The notes under the pieces were generated by a model, which did not search any database, had not been told where the DNA came from, and worked only from the letters and a program-made list of their open reading frames with translations. A DNA stretch of 5,474 bases from Actinomycetes bacterium (lineage in GTDB: Bacteria > Actinomycetota > Acidimicrobiia > Acidimicrobiales > Acidimicrobiaceae): positions 1-5,474 of the forward strand of contig JAKASN010000165.1 of the NCBI GenBank assembly GCA_021819025.1. Direction: 5' to 3'. Positions 1 to 5,474 of this stretch are shown here, piece by piece (the stretch's first letter is position 1; the number at the start of each line of letters is the position of its first letter). The position numbers and the translations under genes were made by a program.

Positions 1-139
1 TTTGCCCTAACAGAATGCGACAACGCAACCACGCGGTCGCCTCCCCACCATCCTCAGCTCCAGTGTCGCCTAACATCCCCATCGCAATCAACGAAAGCGT
101 CGCTCTACACCAAGGCGAGATAAAGACCTTTGGCCATGC

Positions 140-175
140 GTGGTAGCAACTATCCACCGCTGGCAACAACTGCCA
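140..175 (-). terminator. Two tandem small hairpins after the lipoprotein reading frame
   Basis: Two short inverted repeats follow the stop codon of the interrupted lipoprotein gene by about 17 nt. On the plus strand they read TGGCA-acaac-TGCCA (161-175) and GTGGTAG-caa-CTATCCAC (140-157, with one bulged T). Neither is followed by a T-tract on the minus strand, so this is not a canonical intrinsic terminator. Actinobacterial terminators often lack the U-tail, so the pair could still end the transcript. The rest of 1-192 shows nothing convincing: the only plus-strand frame (15-146, 43 codons) has no ribosome binding site. Confidence 0.25.
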
Positions 176-192
176 CGACCTTTTCCAAACTC

Positions 193-1023
193 TTAGTTCG
201 ACGGAATCCTGCCAACCGTCGCCAGTGATCCCGCCATGGCGAACGCGTCACTGGTGAAGTGGTAGCCGCTAACCGTATAAAGATTCTGCCCAATTGTCCA
301 AGTCAACCAGGTGTGGTTGCCATCTCCCGCTGCTTGAATTACTACGATCCCATTTTTCGCAGGCATTCGCACTTTGGTCATGAGGTCGATAACTCTAAGC
401 CCTTCCAGTTTTGCCTCAGCGATTGAATAGAGAGCAGCATTCCCACCTATGAGAACGCTCCAGCCATTTAAATCAAAACGCATCTCGCAACAGCCGGAAA
501 CACCTTTGGTGCCAGTGAGAAGACCCTGGACTCCCGGGACCAGGCTGACCTGTTGAGACGAGTTGGCATTGGGAGCACAAAATCTAGTGCGCTGGTCTTA
601 CGAAGTTGGTATCCAAAGGTTTGCGGCAGCTGCTGTTGGATAGTGGGTGCCGCCAAAATCGCCAAAATACGAAGCCAGCCCGGAACAATAAGGGGGGTTG
701 CCAATCTCGGGGCTGTTGAGGGGAAACTGGGATTGACAGCGGTAAAGACTCACTGTGTATCCTGCTTTAGTGCTGGTTGTCTTGGCAGACAGATTCGCTG
801 GAATAGTAAGCGGCGCCAACAGAGGAACCGGTGCATGTGAAGATAGCGATCCGAGCGCAGCAGCTACCGGAGATGGGAACTGATTGAGAGCTTTTTGGGG
901 AAGGCTAGAAAGTGCATCAGGAGCGCTGGTGGTGTTTGTTGGCGTAGACGATTGAGTACCACATGCGGAGCCAGCAACCGCCAGCACTGCAAAGAATATG
1001 GTTTTGGAAGCTTGGTGCATCAT
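193..1023 (-). pseudogene. Secreted lipoprotein gene interrupted by a single in-frame TAA
   Basis: The frame starts at ATG 1023-1021 (a second ATG follows directly) with GGAG at 1033-1030, 6 nt upstream. It codes for a lipoprotein-like N-terminus: Lys7, a hydrophobic stretch at about residues 9-17, then GSAC with Cys21 as the likely lipidated residue. A Ser/Thr/Pro-rich linker follows, then a globular part with Cys and aromatic residues (GYTVSLYRC, FGDFGGTHYP). Translation stops at TAA 600-598 after 141 residues. The same frame then stays open for 134 more codons to TAA 195-193, and this part looks like genuine protein (LNGWSVLIGG, GDGNHTWLTW, YTVSGYHFTSDAFAMAGSL). The intact protein would be about 275 residues. 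The two halves of the C-terminal part look like loosely repeated strand-rich units, a pattern seen in secreted domains of the DUF4367 kind; that comparison is by eye only. The role is unknown. It lies 115 nt downstream of katG on the same strand. The stop could be a real nonsense mutation, a sequencing error, or a naturally short protein; a compensated frameshift near 600 is also possible. Confidence 0.65.
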
Positions 1024-1138
1024 TTCTCGCTCCGGACAGCCTCACGTCAGCGACTATGACTAACCTCTTCATGGCAACAGGTGGGAACTTCCCCCTCCAG
1101 TTGCCCTACAGAGTTTCTTCCATGCCCGTGAAGTTCGA

Positions 1139-3476
<2,338 letters not shown>

Positions 3477-3482
3477 TATCGC

Positions 3483-3490
3483 CCTCCTTT
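3483..3490 (-). promoter_or_regulatory. Near-perfect Shine-Dalgarno for the small ORF
   Basis: The minus strand reads AAAGGAGG followed by GCGATA and then ATG. It begins 5 nt after the furA stop codon. katG has its own AGAAGGA, and this site is about 150 nt from the katG start, so it cannot serve katG directly. The only start codon at proper spacing is that of the 46-codon ORF. The purine run could instead act in mRNA processing or stability. Confidence 0.6.
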
Positions 3491-3495
3491 GCTGA

Positions 3496-4005
3496 TTAAG
3501 TGCTGATTCTGCGATTTAGCTGCGCTGCGAACCTTGAGGGTCGTGAATGCGAAAAGTCGGACGGTACCACCTGACACGCTGGGCAAATACCCCAGTAATT
3601 GACTTCAGCCTCGTCCAAAATAAAGCCGTGGGTGTCCGACGGAGTGAGGCAAGGGCGCTTGCCGACTGCACAATCGACGTCTTGGACCGTTCCGCATTTG
3701 CGGCACACAACGTGATGGTGGTTGTCTCCGACACGAAGTTCATAGAGCGCGACACTTCCCGCAGGTTCGATACGCCGAACCAGCCCAGCTTCCACGAATG
3801 CAGCGAGAACGTTATAAACCGCCTGTGTTGAGACCGAGCCGAGCTCGGCGACCACTTCACGAATGACGACATCGGTGTCCGCGTGGGGACGGCGTGACAG
3901 CACAACTAACACCGCCAAGCGAGACGCGGTAACCCGTAACCGCGCCACACGCATCAACTTGACGAAGTCATCGCGAGTTGCCTCGACGCTTGCAGCTCTA
4001 TTCAC
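3496..4005 (-). CDS. furA: FurA-type ferric uptake / peroxide regulator
   Basis: This 169-residue Fur-family protein is a metal-dependent winged-helix repressor that typically controls itself and the downstream katG. The DNA-binding domain occupies about residues 10-90, with the recognition-helix motif [12 protein letters not shown] at 59-70. The dimerisation/metal domain carries structural zinc ligands Cys101/Cys104 (CRKC) and Cys141/Cys144 (CPAC). Regulatory-site residues align with PerR: His41, His96, His98 (NHHHVVC) and Asp109. The position of the PerR Asp85 appears to hold Glu89 (ALYEL), as in Fur-like members. The stretch DVDCAVG..PCLT is typical of actinobacterial FurA. The start is GTG 4005-4003, not ATG; only a poorly spaced AGGGG (3 nt) precedes it, and the promoter suggests a nearly leaderless message. 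About 25 residues follow the last CxxC pair, a longer tail than in mycobacterial FurA. It heads the furA-katG unit. Confidence 0.95.
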   Translation of the reverse strand: MNRAASVEATRDDFVKLMRVARLRVTASRLAVLVVLSRRPHADTDVVIREVVAELGSVSTQAVYNVLAAFVEAGLVRRIEPAGSVALYELRVGDNHHHVVCRKCGTVQDVDCAVGKRPCLTPSDTHGFILDEAEVNYWGICPACQVVPSDFSHSRPSRFAAQLNRRIST

Positions 4006-4013
4006 GAACCCCT

Positions 4014-4058
4014 ATATTAGATCAAGTCGTTAAATTGAATCAATACTATTTAGCCAAT
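4014..4058 (-). promoter_or_regulatory. furA promoter and probable FurA operator
   Basis: This is the AT-rich block just upstream of furA. On the minus strand TTGATT (4043-4038) and TCTAAT (4021-4016) form a sigma-70-like -35/-10 pair with a 16-nt spacer; TAATAT (4019-4014) is an alternative -10 with 18 nt. Either places the start of transcription within a few bases of the GTG codon. The -35 sits in a perfect interrupted palindrome ATTGA-N-TCAAT (4034-4044). Related copies TTGATCTAAT (4025-4016) and ATTGGCTAAAT (4058-4048) flank it. In mycobacteria FurA binds an AT-rich element at the same place, which supports autoregulation here; the exact box is inferred. Confidence 0.55.
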
Positions 4059-4099
4059 TATTTTTCATACCAGCTATGCCGCTATCGGTGGTACCAACG

Positions 4100-4135
4100 T
4101 CGCGATCTCCAAGGGCCATCGCGAGCATTTCTCGC
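4100..4135. repeat. Two overlapping, mutually exclusive hairpins
   Basis: TCGCGAT (4100-4106) can pair with ATCGCGA (4118-4124) across 11 nt. GCGAG (4121-4125) can pair with CTCGC (4131-4135) across 5 nt. The two stems share bases 4121-4124 and cannot form together. They lie about 95 nt upstream of furA. Confidence 0.4.
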
Positions 4136-4170
4136 CTGACTCGGTGCGGCACTGGCCCAACACCTAGACG

Positions 4171-4193
4171 GCTCCCTGCGAAAGGCAGGGAGC
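4171..4193. repeat. Nine-bp perfect stem with a five-base loop
   Basis: GCTCCCTGC (4171-4179) and GCAGGGAGC (4185-4193) form a perfect GC-rich stem around the loop GAAAG. On the plus strand the stem is followed by five A; on the minus strand five T come before it, not after. It therefore does not fit a canonical intrinsic terminator in either direction, though a tail-less terminator or a structured RNA element is possible. Confidence 0.5.
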
Positions 4194-4314
4194 AAAAACG
4201 CGATCGGGCTGACCCTCGCCTGGCCCCAACTGCCCATTAACCTCGAGTGAGATGAAGCGCTCTTGGGCTCCGAGATGGTCGAGGCACCCTCAGCGATCGT
4301 CGCGCCGATTCGTG

Positions 4315-4425
4315 CTACCTATCGGCACCAGAATCTCCCCCGGCGATTGGGGAAAGCGTTGACAGCGCCTCGAGGCGCTCCGGTTGGTTCATCTTCTCGT
4401 CACCGATGGTGAGCTTGAGGGAAAG
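4315..4425 (-). pseudogene. Possible C-terminal coding remnant, unidentified
   Basis: The minus-strand frame is open for 36 codons between TAA 4428-4426 and TAG 4317-4315 and includes TIGDEKMNQPERLEAL. Residue composition looks protein-like, but there is no start codon near its 5' end, no ribosome binding site, and no family that I recognise. An upstream frame (EPESANFP) could join it through a frameshift. The opposite strand also reads plausibly here, so this is weak. Confidence 0.2.
4364..4379. repeat. 16-bp perfect palindrome
   Basis: AGCGCCTCGAGGCGCT is its own reverse complement with no spacer. Just before it TCCCC (4336-4340) can pair with GGGGA (4349-4353), and GCCGAT (4304-4309) with ATCGGC (4321-4326). 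It might be a dimeric protein site, but it falls inside the possible remnant frame where it simply encodes RLEAL, so it may be incidental. Confidence 0.45.
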
Positions 4426-4603
4426 TTAGCCGATTCAGGTTCGCCTGAAGTGCCAAGGCTAGGGAGTACGTTACCTACCACCATGGTTTTTAGCGTCCGA
4501 GTCCAATTCAGCATTCACCTGCGACAGGGAGTTTCACGCCATCGAGATAGCAAGAAATGAGCCCGTTTTACCCATGGTACGCCGGTGCAGATCTCTCCCA
4601 AAG

Positions 4604-4637
4604 CGTCGCCTGGCAAGGGAACACTCCCAGGGCGACG
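4604..4637. terminator. Strong hairpin, possible bidirectional terminator
   Basis: CGTCGCCTGG (4604-4613) pairs with CCAGGGCGACG (4627-4637) with one bulged G. Flanking AAAG (4600-4603) and CTTT (4640-4643) can extend the stem. The loop is 13 nt. On the minus strand it begins about 13 nt after the TGA of the broken gene at 4651, a normal terminator position. Only short T runs follow on either strand. Confidence 0.5.
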
Positions 4638-4650
4638 ATCTTTCGTCAGC

Positions 4651-5116
4651 TCAGCGGGTCACCTCCCACGGGCCAGACATCTCGATGACCTCGGATTCAA
4701 AAGCCAGATCCCGTAACGTCGGCGCCTTGGCATCGAGATAGGACTCCTCGAAGTCATTGCTACCACGCCCACGAAGCGCGTCACTATCACTTTTGCCCTG
4801 TGTCAGCTTGTCTCGACCGCATCGGAGCCCGAGAGTCCCTTTCCTCTCTCCCCCCGACGAGCTGAGGCACGGACAGTCCGCTAAGTAACCTATTCAACGC
4901 GGGATAGGTTTTGTCATTGCTCTCAGGGTTAGCTGGCTTTACCACGAAGCGATATACCCCCCACAATGTCTTGTTGTCCTTGCCGACAGAGAAAGCGTCA
5001 TTTGCCCTTCCAAGCCGGCATATTATTTTGCTGAACAGAGACAACCTCGCAAGCAAAAATGCGATACGCCGCCTGAGGAGCGCTGAAGGGCTTGTCGGTG
5101 AACCGAACGCCCCCAC
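4651..5116 (-). pseudogene. Frameshifted unidentified gene remnant
   Basis: Two overlapping minus-strand frames read like one protein. The first runs from GTG 5116-5114 to TGA 4789-4787 (109 codons) and includes NKTLWGVYRFVVKPANPESN and TYPALNRLLSGL. The second is open from 4893 to TGA 4653-4651 (80 codons, no start of its own) and includes FEESYLDAKAPTLRDL and ending EVIEMSGPWEVTR. Joining them needs one frameshift between about 4855 and 4790; a run of six C at 4850-4855 lies at one end of this interval. A strong hairpin follows the stop. Third positions of the second segment are GC-rich, as expected for coding DNA. No Shine-Dalgarno precedes the GTG, so the N-terminal part is doubtful. I do not recognise the family and assign no function. 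Confidence 0.4.
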
Positions 5117-5474
5117 CTAACTCAAGATGATATCCGCGCTCCACACCGACCTTTGGCGCGAGTCACAATAAGGACCAACCTCGGGCCCGGCGTCCCATGA
5201 AAACTTTGTAGAGCACTCTGCCGTATTATTTGCCAACCTAACGCCTCGAGCTATCAACAGTCAGGGTGCCAACCAGCGCTTCATTCGAACTCGCCGTCAT
5301 GGCACCCCAATATTGACCCCAAAGCCAAGGGGGTAAAGTTGCTGCAGACCATCTCAGCGCCCGCATGAGATCAAGACACTCCGGATTTGCCGTGGAACCT
5401 CAAGGCAACCACGTCACCATCGCAGGCGGCACTGTAACCACCGCAGCCCGGTCTTAGTTGTCCTGTCGTCTTAG

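Larger units (their letters stand above)
4059..5474. other. Gene-poor 1.4-kb region upstream of furA
   Basis: No intact gene was found on either strand. The region carries two minus-strand frames that read like protein but are broken or lack a start (5116-4651 and 4425-4315), and several hairpins clustered at 4100-4193 and 4304-4379 plus one at 4604-4637. From 5117 to 5474 only short open frames occur, none with a ribosome binding site or recognised motif. The picture suits decaying genes, but a structured RNA or a divergent unknown gene cannot be excluded. Confidence 0.5.

Noticed and set aside
15..146. Plus-strand 43-codon frame at the window start
   Set aside because: There is no Shine-Dalgarno, the composition is not distinctive, and it overlaps the hairpins downstream of the lipoprotein gene.
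1084..1094. GGGAACTTCCC interrupted palindrome between katG and the lipoprotein gene, considered as a terminator
   Set aside because: Its stem would have almost no loop and there is no T-tract, so it does not support transcription ending there.
4043..4144. Minus-strand frame beginning MLAMALGDRDVGTTD and running into the furA promoter
   Set aside because: It is short, has only a weak ribosome binding site, and ends inside the promoter elements.
4087..4170. Plus-strand frame reading AISKGHREHFSPDSVRHWPNT
   Set aside because: It looks protein-like but has no start codon, and its bases are already involved in the hairpins at 4100-4135; no family recognised.
4540..4741. Direct repeat CATCGAGATAG at 4540 and 4731
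   Set aside because: Several 11-bp matches are expected by chance in a window this size; no further copies were seen.
4911..5120. Plus-strand open frame of 69 codons
   Set aside because: It is antisense to the better minus-strand reading at 5116-4787, has no ribosome binding site and no recognisable motif.
5281..5300. GAGTTCGAATG on the minus strand, resembling a tRNA T-loop
   Set aside because: The flanking bases cannot form the T-stem and no acceptor or anticodon arm is present.
5365..5457. Plus-strand 30-codon frame reading VEPQGNHVTIAGGTVTT
   Set aside because: The peptide looks protein-like, but it is short, has no ribosome binding site and no second line of support.

Overview
The window most likely comes from an actinobacterium. 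It is moderately GC-rich, and its two recognisable genes are a FurA-type metalloregulator and, downstream on the same (minus) strand, a catalase-peroxidase KatG. This furA-katG order is the classic actinobacterial peroxide-stress arrangement known from mycobacteria. A narrower guess, such as an acidophilic Acidimicrobiia-like lineage, rests only on the general look of the lipoprotein and the base composition and is weak.

Read in the direction of transcription (minus strand, high to low coordinates), the layout is as follows. (1) 5474-4059 is a 1.4-kb stretch with no intact gene. It holds a frameshifted coding remnant (5116-4651) followed by a strong hairpin, a second short remnant (4425-4315), and several further hairpins and a palindrome. 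(2) 4058-4006 is an AT-rich promoter/operator that places the start of transcription almost on the furA start codon, so furA is probably leaderless. (3) furA, 4005-3496. (4) A 46-codon small open frame (3476-3336) with a near-perfect Shine-Dalgarno, filling almost the whole gap between furA and katG. (5) katG, 3331-1139, complete, with all heme-pocket and adduct-forming residues. (6) A secreted-lipoprotein gene, 1023-193, which reads in one frame for 277 codons except for a single internal TAA at 600-598. (7) 192-1 holds only two small tandem hairpins.

Functionally, FurA is expected to repress its own promoter and therefore the whole furA-(small ORF)-katG unit, releasing it under peroxide or metal stress so that KatG can remove hydrogen peroxide. 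The lipoprotein lies 115 nt after katG with a ribosome binding site but no obvious terminator in between; whether it belongs to the unit is unknown. The best candidates for something undescribed are the small basic ORF wedged between furA and katG, and the lipoprotein interrupted by one in-frame stop. No mobile element, CRISPR array, tRNA or rRNA was seen.
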